In this document: piece by piece, positions 47,192 to 58,004 of the stretch
Layout of the letters: every line of letters begins with the position of its first letter
How positions within the stretch are numbered: position 1 is the first letter of the stretch
Assembly (NCBI GenBank): GCA_009809945.1
Contig: WTPW01000968.1
Location: forward strand, 54,092-118,091
DNA: 64,000 bases
Reading direction: 5' to 3'
DNA from: Gigaspora margarita
Lineage: Eukaryota; Glomeromycota; Glomeromycetes; Diversisporales; Gigasporaceae
Translations under genes and position numbers: made by a program
The notes under the pieces: model-generated
What the model saw: the letters and a program-made list of their open reading frames with translations, nothing else
What the model was told of the DNA's origin: nothing
Databases searched by the model: none

Positions 47192-47534
47192 CCAGAAGTC
47201 TAGACACTTTTGCAATAGCATGACCATCACGTGGTGTGGCATAATTCGGATTAACTTTTTGGCTTTATGTTAAGGTTAGAGTTTGGATTCATATATGCAA
47301 ACTTAAAAGGCTACTATTTATATGTAAAATCATGTTCTGAACATTTTTATATAGTTTTTAAAGCTGTTTTAAACACTAGTTTTTGAATATTTTTGCTCTT
47401 TTCTCTTTTTTTCTTCTTGTACACATGTTTTGTTTTGATGTTGGACTGATCTGAGAAGATCAAAATTTATGTTCTCTGATTGGTTAATTCTTATGTGCTA
47501 TATCACGTTACTGCAAAAGTGTTTAGACTCCTGG
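47192..47534. mobile_element. Tc1-like MITE in MULE gene
   Basis: Left CCAGAAGTCTAGACACTTTT and inverted right CCAGGAGTCTAAACACTTTT, both followed by GCA. The CACTTTTG word is typical near Tc1 termini. 343 bp. No TA duplication is visible at the left. Confidence 0.78.
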
Positions 47535-48007
47535 TATGATTTAGTTGGATAAGCCCTTATAGATATGAGTCAGCTAACTTTTACTGATGAGTTTTATATC
47601 AAAAAAAATTTGCTACAGGTTGTTGCATTAGAGTTGGGCAACGAAACGAAACCTTCTGAAACTAGTTTTGGTTTCAGTATAATCCAAAACTAGTTTCAGA
47701 TTTTTAAAAAAATCTAAAACCTTTCAAAACCTGAAACTCTGAAACTATAATTCAAAACTCCTCAAAACTATATTTCAAAATTTTGAAAATTTATAATATA
47801 TAATTTATATATAATTTATAATATATTGATTTAGTATTTAATAAATAATAAATAAAATTTTTAATAAATAAATATATAATAAGAAATATATTTATAAATA
47901 AAATAAATAATAAAATATATAATATAAGTAAATATTTTATATTATATATATTTGAGATAAAAAAAACCTTAATTAAAGAAAAATCTCAATAAATACAATA
48001 TCAGATA

Positions 48008-48303
48008 AGGACCCCGGACATCTAGTATAGAGGTCATACTTGAAATTTTTCAGTAAAAACATCTAAAATTTGAGAAGCAAAAAACAGTTTTTGGCAATTA
48101 TCTTGGCATCCAGTGGTTCAATTTGAATGAACTTTTTTTAAAATGAAGCTCTCAGTGAGGCATATCTAACAAAAAAAAGTTTATCCAATTCTGATCACTG
48201 GATTAGAAGTTATTAAAGTAAATAGATTTTGTCATTTTTAGCAAATTAGATCAAAATTGGTCAAAATCCAGTTATGACCTATATGAGAGATGTTCAGGGT
48301 CCT
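48008..48303 (+). mobile_element. AGGACCCC MITE, copy F (divergent subtype)
   Basis: 296 bp, AGGACCCCGGACATCTAGTA to GAGAGATGTTCAGGGTCCT. Duplication AT(C/T)AGATA (48000-48007, 48304-48311). The first 50 bp differ from copies A-E and resemble copy G, defining a subtype. Confidence 0.93.
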
Positions 48304-48454
48304 ATTAGATATAAACTTATCTAAAGCTAATTCAATATTTTGTAAAATAATGTATTAAATGTATCTTTTTGTAAATAAAATTATCTAAATTGAACCATAA
48401 ATATATTTTCTAACTCTTTTTTAAAATGATTATATTTTTTAACTATACTGCAAT

Positions 48455-48753
48455 TAGAGTTCTTCAAACTCCAATCAAATCAAATATTAGGCATATTTGA
48501 ATTTGATAAAATTAAATAAACCTTGATTTAATTAGATTTGATTAAAAATTCTGTTTTGAATTTGATTTGATTTGAAATTTTTAAAATTTATAAATTTTTT
48601 AAATTAAATTAAAAATTTCAAATATTTGATCAAATCAAATCAAATATTTATTAATTTGAATTTGATTTGATTTGAAAATTTTGTATTTGAATTTAATTTG
48701 AGATCAAATTTTTGATCAAATCAAATCAAGCCAAATCAAATTGTAGAACCTTA
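48455..48753. mobile_element. Small hAT MITE with TTTGATTTGA words
   Basis: Ends TAGAGTTCTTCAA and inverse TAAGGTTCTACAA. Perfect 8-bp duplication ACTGCAAT (48447-48454, 48754-48761). Nearly the whole 299 bp is built from TTTGATTTGA and its complement. Nested in the hAT at 47629. Confidence 0.9.
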
Positions 48754-49757
48754 ACTGCAATATTTAATTATTTTTGTCAAATTTTAGCTACTGAAGTGCA
48801 ATTCTTAAAAATTGAGTTTTTTAATTTCTAACACCAAAGAAAATTATAAAAACTTAAATATAACCTATATGTAAATATGTATGTTTTCTTATAGCAGAAC
48901 AATACTATATTTTATAAAAATTTAATCTTAAATAGTTTCAGGGTTTCAGATAAGGTTTCGGGTTTTGGTCAAGGTTTCAGAGTTTCGGATGAGGTTTCAG
49001 AAGTTATAATCCAAAACCTGAAACTTTTGGATTTGGCAAAAAAGGTTTCGGTGCCCAACTCTAGATTGCATACCTTTAGTTGTTATGACTGATGCTGATC
49101 CAGCTTTGGACCTTGCTATTTCCAAAGAGTATGAAAAATCTTATGCTATGCATTGTATTTTTTATATTTCACAAAATCTTTCTCATAACCTTGAGGCTCA
49201 ATTGGGTTAACAATATAATGAATTTGTTAAGAACTTTTACATAACTCGAAATTCACTTATTCCAGATGTTTTTAAGCATAGATGGGTACAATTGATTGAA
49301 AAGTATAATAAGCTGAGGGTTATCAAGTATCTGTAAACATTATATTTATCGAAACATGCATGGGTATGTGCATACACAGCTAAAGTTTTTACAGCTGGTA
49401 TTCAGACATCATCAAGAGTTGAAAGCTATAATGCTTAAGTAAAGCGATTAGTTTTAAACTCTAATATTAGTCTTATAGAACTCGCAGAAGCTTTAAAAGC
49501 AACCATAAATGAAGAAAGGAACAAAACCAAATATATTTATTGGAAAACCCAAATTCCATTAACATCTGTTATCACATTACCACAAGCATTGTTTCCCGAA
49601 GTTGACAAAGCTTTGAGTTATTTTCTTATGCCCACAATGCTAAAAGTTCAATGTTTGGAAATTAAAAGTTGTTTAAATTATCAAGCATCCTCTATTACAA
49701 AAGCCGAGCTAATTAAATGTCAAGAGGTATATATTACACTAGTCAAAATAAAACACT

Positions 49758-49927
49758 CGGGCAAATATCTAGTCCCGACGTGACACTGATTAATGGCTCC
49801 AATCGTATTATTTTTAGGTTCATATCGGAATTAATAAAGCTAATAACTCATAGATAGCTCGATATGAACCTAGAAATAACATGATTGTGCCATTAATCAG
49901 TGTATATCGGGACTAGATATTTGCCTG
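49758..49927. mobile_element. MITE with GGCAAATATCTAGTCCCGA ends, in MULE gene
   Basis: CGGGCAAATATCTAGTCCCG at the left and CAGGCAAATATCTAGTCCCG inverted from the right, with a second matched block ACACTGATTAATGGC inside. 170 bp. No matching duplication seen. Confidence 0.84.
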
Positions 49928-50868
49928 ACGTGAGAACGAGAACAATTGGAACAAAAAAAAAAATGAGTTAGTTTTATTTCAACTAGTATTATATTGTTTT
50001 ATTATTCTGATTGGCTTATTATACTTACAGAATTTTTTATCTAAGCCCGAATTAGATACTGCACAATTTATTGATGATGTAATGCAGGTTTCTGTAAACT
50101 ATGTGTTAAGAAATGTGGATATTAATAAGATTGAGGAAACCTGGGACATTCGTACAATTACAGCTTCAAAATTTTGTCATTTTGTATGTTCTGCTTAGGG
50201 CTTGTAAATTGTGGAATAGTTTGTCGCCACTTTTTTTAGGGGATGATATGTAGTCCTGTGGCTGCATTTCATATTACACATATTCACAAAAGGTGGTATA
50301 ATAATATTTTATAGCAATTTACAAGACGAGCCCTATTATGTTGCAACGCGATTTAGTAAGAGCAATCTTCAACACCAACCTGCGGAGCTAATGAGAGATA
50401 ATATCAATAAATTGTTTACACCTATAGCCGATCTCCGAAATAAAAGAAAAGAGGATATTAATGAGCAAAAATTGTATGGAGAGCTATGGGGTAGCACGAG
50501 ATATTACACAAAGAGCAGTTCGATTTCGCCGGCATGACATTCTTAAGAAATTACAGGATTTATTAACTGAATTGCAAGATGTGTTAGTAGATAGCTCTGA
50601 TAATGAGGATGGTGAGACGTGTAATAATGATAATGATGACTCAGATGACAATGAAGATGATAAGGAAAATGATCAATTGGCTGAAATATCTCTTCAAAAT
50701 CCCAAAAGTCGTAAAGCAAAAGGACGCCCCAAAAGTTCTAAGAGAATTAAACGATCAGAAGAATTGAAACCAGCACCATCTAAGCGCCAGAATCAGTGCA
50801 GAAATTGTGGGGAGTATGGACATTACCGGCCTAGATCCAAAAAAGTAATTAGATTGGTGTGGTTTTAA

Positions 50869-51270
50869 TAAACCATTTATGTAATGATTTTTTTTATTAT
50901 GATAATACGGTAGAAGGCTTAATTTTGCGATAGATAATGTTATAATCTTGATATTGTGAGGTGTACTTTCCACGACTATGAAATACACATGGGATTTTGT
51001 CTCGCTGCTCATGTGTCCACAGCCAATTCCTAGACTTGAGCTCCGTTAATGCAACTTCCTCCTAGTGGGTACTAACAACAAAAAATAACCATTCCTCATG
51101 ACCTCATAATTAACCGATCCAACAATCTCTCATAAATTTCGTCACTAATACCTCATACTTATTCAACCGAACCACTATTTCCCACGCAATACTTCATTCT
51201 TACTCAATTCACATTTCAAATATACCGTCACCAATACTTCATATCTACCACTCGCAAATCTACGTGATGT
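50869..51270. other. Less AT-rich sequence without a recognisable gene
   Basis: Base composition is more balanced than in most of the window and no repeat copies were found here. ACTTCATTCTTACTCAATTC and similar CTTCAT words recur (51190-51250), suggesting a weak tandem structure. No open frame resembles a known protein. Confidence 0.45.
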
Positions 51271-51274
51271 ACCC

Positions 51275-51588
51275 CAGTATCGCCATAAAAATTTCGCCGC
51301 CACGTGATCTGTACCAAAATATTTTCAAGTTCGTTTATGTTAGATTAGGGTTAGGGTGAGTGCCCAGTTAGGGTTTGAGTTTAGGTTATAATATAGTAAA
51401 ATCGCTCAAGGATAACTTTTTGTTAGTTCAACAAAGTGGTTTCTTATGCGAACTTTTGAGAAATAAGCTTTTTTGACAAAAGAGACGTTTTGAGACGTTT
51501 GAATTTCCTGATCATGCTACATTAACACCAAATTAGGATCATTTATTGGTCAATAATCACGTGGGCGAAATTTTTATAGCGATACTTG
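51275..51588. mobile_element. Inverted-repeat element with TATCGC-ATAAAAATTTCGCC ends and telomere-like core
   Basis: CAGTATCGCCATAAAAATTT at the left and CAAGTATCGCTATAAAAATT inverted from the right, followed by CGCC and ACGTGAT on both sides. The interior has TTAGATTAGGGTTAGGGTGA (51341), TTAGGGTTT (51371) and a pair of GAGACGTTT repeats (51482, 51490). 314 bp, non-coding. Confidence 0.82.
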
Positions 51589-51592
51589 ACTA

Positions 51593-51864
51593 GGGCGTCC
51601 AGGATTATGTGAAAGCATAATAAGCGCGCCAAATTTTCGCATCGCATGCTTCGCATAATTAAGGAAAAGGCATAAAATGCACGTGAAGAGATGTGATTGG
51701 TGGAAGAGGTATTGGACAGGCGAAAATTCCGAAAACTTCATAATTGAAAAATCCAAATAAGAAATCGCATAATTGGCAAAATCCAAATAAGAAATCGCAT
51801 AACTCTCATCCTTGACCTCGATCGCACGCATAATTTACTCTGCATCGCATATTCCTGGACGCCC
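51593..51864. mobile_element. TA-flanked MITE with GGGCGTCCAGGA ends
   Basis: Perfect 12-bp inverted repeats GGGCGTCCAGGA, TA at 51591-51592 and 51865-51866. The interior has a tandem pair of AAATCCAAATAAGAAATCGC (51747, 51779) and CGCATAAT words. It lies 4 bp from the previous element. Confidence 0.84.
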
Positions 51865-51941
51865 TAATATGGACCGGTTCATGGTCTCGTGAGGGAAAGA
51901 TTATTTTAACACGCAATACTCTTTTATTAGAAAAGAAATTA

Positions 51942-52070
51942 TGACACTTCAAGAGGAAAACCAAAGTGCCGAGCAGACGGAAAGGTTTTTTGCCGGAAAA
52001 GATTGTAAATTTTTACAAGACAATGGATGTCGTGTGACTTCATTCACGGCTCATTACAATGCTAGCTAAT
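51942..52070 (+). CDS. Small ORF or exon, 42 codons, unrecognised
   Basis: It reads MTLQEENQSAEQTERFFAG and then KDCKFLQDNGCRVTSFTAHY before a TAA. It lies in the less AT-rich island next to the host gene, with more even codon use than the surrounding relics. No family is recognised. It may be chance or one exon of a gene; nothing upstream confirms a promoter or splice partner. Confidence 0.25.
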
Positions 52071-52506
52071 TTTGTTAAGACTATGTCCTTTTAGGAAATA
52101 ACTTGAGTTGTAAAGTATGGCGGATCTGTTAATTAGTTTGCTGAATAAAGCCCTTGATAACTGTGATAACTGTATGTTGTGACAAAACGGTACAAAAAAC
52201 AACATTTATTAGTTACATATTGAGTAAGTCATCTATAGTGGCTAAATATAGCTTTTGATTTTTAGTTCGGCTTGTGATTTATTGAAGGTTACAAGATGTA
52301 TATGCTAATTTAATTTGAATTTAATAAATTTTAATGTAAGAATATTAAGATTTTTAATAATAAAAATTAGCCAATCATATTAATTCAAAGAGGGGTGCAT
52401 GGCCATGCAGGTGCGTGGAATTTTTAAACCCTTATATATATATATATTTTAAGAATTTTTTAAGTGAATTTTTATATTAAATCATAGATAATATTAAAAA
52501 ACAAAA
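52071..52506. other. Region downstream of the P5CR gene
   Basis: AT-rich, no gene seen. It includes the 3' flank of the minus-strand P5CR gene, where a polyadenylation site must lie but cannot be singled out among many A/T words. Confidence 0.45.
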
Positions 52507-53738
52507 TTATTTATTAGCTTGAACTTTTCCCAAAGTAGAAGCAACAGTGGTAGCTTCCTGTACTGTTCTTGCTAATGTAGAACGAATTTTTCCATCTTCC
52601 ATTGTTAATAATCCCGCAATTGTACATCCTGCCGGAGTTGTAACATTATCTTTGATCTCAGCCGGATGTTTGCCAGTTTTAAGAACCATACGTGCTGCAC
52701 CTTGCAGAGCTTTGATTGAAATTAAAGTACTTTGTTATTTCACGATAAAAAATCTACATCTTTTGATATTTATTTGTTACCTTGAGCAGCCAATTCTAAG
52801 GCAACTTCACGTGGAAGTCCCATCATTACACCACCATCAGCGAGAGATTCTAATACCACACTATCATTAATTCAAATTGTCAATAAAGATCATTTGAAAT
52901 GAATGTTTATACATAAACATATTACCATGCAAACGCTGGTCCACTTCCCGATAATCCGGTAACAGCATCCAAATGCTTTTCATCCAAAACTCTCACCCTA
53001 CCCAACGTAGAAAATACCCACATTGTAAAAGTTTTGTCATCAACGTTGGTATTGGCGGGACAACTTATTACTGTCATACCTTCCTGAATCTAACCAATTT
53101 ACACGATGAAATGATAATTCAATCAAAGTGATAAGAAAGAAAGAAAAATAGACATGATGATTACTCAATAGCGATCTTTCAATAAAATATAATGAAGTTC
53201 ATATAACCTAACCATGCAGGGAGTATTTGGCATAGCACGTATGACCTTCGTTGAAGTGGGGACCCATTCCTTTAACTGACTTAATGATACACCGGCTAAA
53301 ATACTAATAATTAATTTATTTTCTAGCGCTTCGGCCATACCATCCTCGGTTAAAATTGTCTTTGCTATTTGAGGTTTTGTACTTTTGAATGAAAAGTGTA
53401 TCTAATAAGTATGTTTATAAGCCTGTTTGACTAAAATTCTTTATGCAAATGTAATCGCAAGTAATTTACCATAATAGCACGACATCTGCTTCTTCGACAC
53501 CTTTTACATTTTGCCCAGCTACAACTGTAACCAATTCACCAAAAAGATTGATCACTTTCTGAGCCGATTCGTCTCCTGAAACGCATGCGATAAATTTTCG
53601 TGGTTTAAACGAGGCTGTATTAGGAATTGAATAATTGTTTTTAATAGCTTCGTTCACATCATTTAAAATCCCTGTTAAAATAGCTTTTCCCATGGTACCA
53701 CAACCGAGAATACATATTGTCGGGGTAGTGGTAATCAT
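52507..53738 (-). CDS. PRO3: Pyrroline-5-carboxylate reductase (P5CR), five exons
   Basis: It catalyses the last step of proline synthesis, reducing 1-pyrroline-5-carboxylate with NAD(P)H; a decameric or dimeric Rossmann enzyme, usually cytosolic in fungi. Exons (minus strand): 53738-53470, 53381-53213, 53089-52926, 52860-52781, 52709-52507. Introns are 88, 123, 65 and 71 bp, all GT-AG, and the joined frame is 885 nt with no internal stop: 294 residues, the family's usual length. Motifs: ILGCGTMGKAIL (residues about 9-20, dinucleotide-binding GxGxMG), RAMPNTPCM (138-146), SGSGPAFA (193-200, P5CR signature), LADGGVMMGLPREVALELAAQ region (about 206-227) and TPAGCTIAGL near residue 253, where most relatives have SPGGTT. 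The start is the first ATG and places the Rossmann motif at the expected N-terminal position. This is the only gene in the window that looks intact. The 5' flank is 190 bp before a hAT MITE. Confidence 0.95.
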
Positions 53739-53930
53739 TACTGCTATAATATGAAAATGAATAATATCGCAATGCCACGTAGCTATACAATATTTTTTTT
53801 GTATTTAGATTATCACATAGCTTTTGATTGGCCAAAATTAGGGTAAATATGATTGGCGACGATCTTTTTTTTATACAGTCAATTGTAATTTTTATTAAGT
53901 TAATTTTTTTTAATTGGGATTAGGATCCGT
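53739..53930 (-). promoter_or_regulatory. Putative P5CR promoter region
   Basis: The 190 bp between the P5CR ATG and the hAT MITE at 53931. No TATA or amino-acid-response element stands out with certainty. A T-tract followed by GTATTTAGATTAT is also found at 25550-25575. Limits are inferred from neighbours only. Confidence 0.35.
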
Positions 53931-54220
53931 ATTGGGCCGGGTTAAGCCCGACCCGACCCGGGCCCGACCCGCAAATTTACAGGTTTGGGCCCAGATTTTT
54001 AGGCCCGTAATCAATTTGAGCAATACCGGGTTAGCCCAAAAGCAATGGGCCGGGGCTTAAATCCTTGTAAACTATAGTTTTAAAATCGGGCTGGGTTTGA
54101 GCAATATCGGGCCGGGTTTGGGCTCAAATTTTCAAACCCATGATAAATTTGGGCGGTGTTATGTTCAAACCCAGTAAAGCCTGGCCCGACCCGGCCCGAC
54201 TCGGCCCAATACGGGCTCTA
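53931..54220. mobile_element. GC-rich hAT MITE upstream of P5CR
   Basis: Ends TAGGATCCGTATTGGGCCGG and inverse (TAGAGCCCGTATTGGGCCGA from the right). Flanks ATTGGGAT / ATGGGATT look like an 8-bp duplication that lost one T. GGGCCGGG, CCCGACCC and TTTGGGC words fill both halves; GC is far above the surroundings. It resembles the ends of the hAT at 7834 in word use. Confidence 0.85.
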
Positions 54221-55300
54221 ATGGGATTCAGTAGCTAAGAAAATTAGATAAGAAATGAAAGTTTTACCGGCCTTAATAGCTTCGAAAAGGTCAGAACATG
54301 AAGTATATAAAGTTGTTTGAATTTCTACTTATTTTGTATTGATTACTAATGTGTTTTTTCTTTTATCACCAAAAATACAGTTAGAAATTATAAGTAAACA
54401 GACATGTAAATAAAGGGTTATACTGTAGAACATATCAACAAATACTTGAAAAAAATATTTGGCAAAATAGATTACAAATCTTTAAAATAGACAATTTATT
54501 ATCAATATTATCATCTTATGTAATTAACATCAATCTTACTTTTTAGAATAACAAAACTGTTTATTAATAAAGCACATAAAGAGTGGCTTTTGAGAACGTA
54601 AGTATGTAAACAGGTTTATAATTATGTGAATGAATGTGGGTTTTATTATTTAAAAAGATGAAAAATTTTTTCACCCAAGTTTAATTTTTACTAAATTTTT
54701 TGTATTGCTTTATATCTAAAACAGAGTAAAAGAACTTAATTCCAAAGAAAGGTTTCACCAAGGTTCTGTTTCTTGATCTCAATGTTCAAATTACAAAGTA
54801 GGGCTTTGGATTTTAATGCAGTAATGGATACCATTTTTATCTGGGTTTTAAATTTGGCTGATTTAAAGAAATTTCTATTTTTTATTTTTATTTTTATTTT
54901 TCTGTTTTTTAATATTATAATTAACAAAAGTAGAAGTTGTTAATTAAAAAAAAAAACATGTTGCAAATATAAGTGAAGCTAAACTTTGCAAATATAATTT
55001 TAATTGAAAAAATAAATAAAGTATTTACTATGAAATAAACAACTATTATCTATAAATAGACAATAAATATGCAAGTATGCGAGTAATTAAATATATAAGA
55101 GGGTATATTTGAATAATATTTGAATAATTTAGATTGGAATTTATCAAATAATTAACAAAATTCAAATAAGTACTATTTATTCAAATATTTGATAAAAAAT
55201 TATTCGAATAATAAATACTAATATGGAGCTATAAACAAATGTGTGGTAGGGACCTGTAAAATCTAGAAATTATAGCAGATTAGTATAGTATAGGTGAGCA
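54221..55300. other. AT-rich DNA, no gene seen
   Basis: No supported frame. ATTTGAATAATTT words and inverses (55100-55220) resemble those near 41000-41300. Confidence 0.45.
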
Positions 55301-55345
55301 AATATTACCAAAATTTGTATAGAATTACTATTGATTTTTATCAGT

Positions 55346-57253
55346 CATCAGCAAATTTATAGTACCGAAATCTTTCGAAAGATCTTGCTCTAATGCAAAA
55401 TCTTTCGAAAGATTTCACATATCGCAATTTATTTCGAAATATTTTGCATTATATTTCGAAATATTTCAGTTTTTAAAATATTTCGAAAATAATTTCGAAT
55501 TATTTTGAAAGTAATAGTGAAATATTTTTCGAAATATTTCAAATTATTTTAGACCTGTGAAACCAAAACCAAGCTAGATCAGTAGATTTGTAACCTGGGT
55601 CATACCAAGATCGTATCAAACTAATATTTTCAAATTATTTAAATATTTCGATGATGTTCGAATATAATCTACAAACTCTGTATTACAAGATCAGATTGAT
55701 CTTGTTTATAATTAGATCTTCAGTTTTACATTGTTTTTTTTTCGTTTGTTTTGTTTTTTTTGTTTGTTTTGTTTTTTCTCTTTTTTTTTTATCTTGGCAT
55801 TTTACAAGAACACCAACCTAACTTTGGAGATTTGCAAGAAAACCTACAACTTTTTGCCACTTTGCAGGAACGCAGATTTGACTTTGCAAGGCAACTCAGA
55901 CTTTCGACACTTTGCAAGAACACAACTATTTCTTCGCAATTTCTAAATTGCCAAAAATGTTTCTTTAAAGAAATGGTTTTAGTTGAGCGCAAGTCTTCAC
56001 AAGTCTTTGCAAGGTTTCGTTATATTTTTTTTTGTTTAACACTTTTTGTTTTTGTTTTTTTTTAAATTTTTTTTTTATTAATTTAATTTATTCTGGCACT
56101 TTACAAAAACACAACCCTTACTTCCTGGCACTTTCAAAAAAACCAACTCAGACTATTTCGACATTTGGCGAATATGAAAAATGGAGATTTGGAGCTTTCT
56201 TTATTTTTTTTTTATTCAGTTTGTTATATTTTTTGTTTTTTTATTTGTTTTTTTTTATTTTTTCACTTTTCTACTATTTTTAGGAAGTATTTAAAAAAAA
56301 GCAAAACAAAGATAATAGCCAAAACAAAAGAAATAGCCGAAGCAAAATGATAGTTAAAACAAAGAAGCAAGAGTGAGTGAAAATAAGTGTATAGGGCTAG
56401 TTTTTTATGGAATTATATGTGACGAAGTGTGAAAGTATTTTAAAATACGTTTTCGTTTTGGATTCATTTTATTTTGTCTTTATTTTTTTTTATTTAGTTT
56501 GCTTATATTTTTTGTTTTTTCATTTGTTTTTTTTTTATTTTTCACTTCTATACTATTTTTAGGAAGTATTTAAAAAAGAGCGAAATGAAGACAATAGCAA
56601 AAACAAAAGAAATAGCTGAAACAAAACGATAGTTAAAACAAAGAAGCAGGGATGAGCGAAAATAAGCGTGTAGGGCTAGTTTTTTTGAAATTATATGCGA
56701 CGAAGTGCGAAAGCATTTTAAAATACATTTTCATTTTTTGTTTTTTTGTTTTTTTTGGGTTCATTTTTTTCGTCGTTTTTCTTTTTTTTTGTATAATAAT
56801 ATATAATAAAAATATAATATTATATAAAAATGTATATTTAATTTAAAATAAATTTAAAATATAATGTATAATAATAAATAAAAAATATAAAATTTTATAT
56901 TAAATTGCGAAAACATGTGAAAACCTGTGAATACGTTCAAAAATTTGCAAAACCATGATTGTGATTATGTATATCGTTTATTGTGATAATATGCAAAATA
57001 TTATCTCCTGTGACCCCAAAGAGGGGATAATTAGATACAGGGTTGCATTGTTTTTATTTGCCCTATTTTGCAATATATCGCAATATATTTGAAATATTTT
57101 GAAATTTATTTCAAAATATTTCAAAAGAAATATATACCAAAATTTTCAAAAAATTGCGATTCTTTTAAAAGATTTCATGTCAATTGCAATTCTTTTGAAA
57201 GATTTCGGCATGCAATTTCTTTCAAAAGATTTCGTATATTTATTTTGCTGATG
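55346..57253 (-). mobile_element. Inverted-repeat element with CATCAGCAAA ends
   Basis: CATCAGCAAA at both ends, each followed by CGAAATCTTTCGAAAG-type words. Inside are GATCAGTAGATTTGTAACCT (55577), TTTGCAAGAACAC zones (55800-56110) and two tandem about 250-bp units with GACGAAGTGTGAAAG (56420, 56700). All appear in block 1 in reverse order and orientation. 1.9 kb. Several open frames here are Phe/Lys low complexity and not genes. Confidence 0.72.
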
Positions 57254-57383
57254 GTTATTGGATAGTAATTGATTTAAATCTCTTCTGACAAGAACTATTG
57301 ATTAAGATAGTAATCAGTAATAATCGGTAATAATCGATAGATATCAGATTAAAAATCACGAATAATAATTTTAATCAATACTA

Positions 57384-58004
57384 GAGGTCTTAGTCTGACC
57401 CAATCTGGGTTAGGTTGGATCAGATCAAATGCAGATTAGATCAGACCTGAATCAAAGAAAACCCAGATCAGATTATATAAATGATTGCAAGTAGTCATTA
57501 TATAGTAAAGTCAAAATATTACTACGTAAATTGATAAAGTTTGCTTAAATTAACTTGTTTGGGAGAACAAAAGTATATACTCTGAAATTTTTATCCAAAT
57601 CAGAGAACTTTTATTATTTACTTTTAATTTTTATGTTCATCAAACATATTTTTTAAAAAGATTTTAATTTTTTGTTGAATATAAAAATTAAAAGTCAAAT
57701 CATAAAATTTTTTCCAATTTGGATGAAAATTTTAGAGTATGTGCATTTTGATCTTTCAAACAAGTTTACTTAAGTGAACATTATCAATTTATATAGTAAA
57801 ATTTTGACTTTACTATGTAGCAACTATTATTGACCTGGTTCAATCTGGGTTGGGTTGGATCAGACCTGGGTCAGTTTTGACATAAGGTGTATCAGATCCG
57901 AGTTGGGTTTGATATGAGGTGGGTCAGACCTGGATCAGATTTTGATCCAAGTAGGTTTGGTCTGGGTTAGGCCAAACCTGACCCAATCTGACCCACTAAG
58001 ACCC
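57384..58004. mobile_element. TA-target element with GGGTCTTAGT ends
   Basis: GAGGTCTTAGTCTGACCCAA at the left and GGGTCTTAGTGGGTCAGATT inverted from the right, TA at 57382-57383 and 58005-58006. Block 1 supplies the empty site: AATCAATACTATTATACT at 44971, exactly one TA. Subterminal GATCAGA and TGGGTCAG words are dense. A central inverted repeat is centred near 57665. 621 bp. Confidence 0.88.

Larger units (their letters stand above)
47629..49063. mobile_element. Non-autonomous hAT element in MULE gene, with two nested MITEs
   Basis: Ends TAGAGTTGGGCAACGAAACG and inverse (GGTTTCGGTGCCCAACTCTA). Duplication TGTTGCAT / GATTGCAT (47621-47628, 49064-49071; 6 of 8). Subterminal zones are filled with GAAACC/GGTTTC words (47640-47760, 48940-49050). 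Total 1435 bp; about 820 bp without the two nested elements. Confidence 0.88.
44470..50868 (+). pseudogene. MULE transposase with FAR1-type DNA-binding domain, in five pieces
   Basis: Piece 1 (44485-44812) is a FAR1 WRKY-like zinc domain: SWEEVLNAITIYA, QKGFKLRKVHSEKT, IICKRTIECEHNSIYKP (Cys, Cys, His ligands) and IKCLWHINLPK (Cys, His). Piece 2 (46676-47191) continues VYIITLSNMHNYSLFSN, LQIKKALEKEFPNYKIYLSE and the first catalytic block NNNTARINHYNM, where relatives carry DTTARTN, so the Asp is lost. Piece 3 is 47535-47620. Piece 4 (49072-49757) has VVMTDADPALDLAI (second Asp), MHCIFYISQNL and TSSRVESYNA (Glu). Piece 5 (49928-50868) has FIDDVMQVSVNYVLRN, MESYGVARDITQRAVRF, an Asp/Glu-rich stretch and a CRNCGEYGHY zinc knuckle lacking its last Cys. 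Pieces are separated by insertions at 44815, 47192, 47629 and 49758. Many further stops. Active MULEs cut and paste DNA with about 9-bp duplications. No inverted ends were identified, so it may instead be a domesticated-type gene that decayed. Confidence 0.88.

Noticed and set aside
49072-49930. SWIM zinc finger at the end of the MULE core
   Set aside because: I looked for the CxC...CxH pattern of SWIM domains and did not find it before the insertion at 49758.
50461-50868. Stand-alone zinc-knuckle protein of 135 residues
   Set aside because: MESYGVARDITQRAVRF and the CRNCGEYGH knuckle are the C-terminal part of the MULE transposase whose other parts lie upstream.
52547-52870. Open frame of 107 codons on the plus strand
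   Set aside because: It is antisense to P5CR exons 4 and 5 and the intron between them, which give a clean spliced protein on the other strand.
55731-57265. Several Phe/Lys-rich open frames
   Set aside because: They are translations of T-rich low-complexity DNA inside the composite repeat, with no conserved residues.
57384-58004. hAT element based on TAGAG/TAGGG ends
   Set aside because: The paralogous empty site at 44971 shows a 2-bp TA duplication, not 8 bp.
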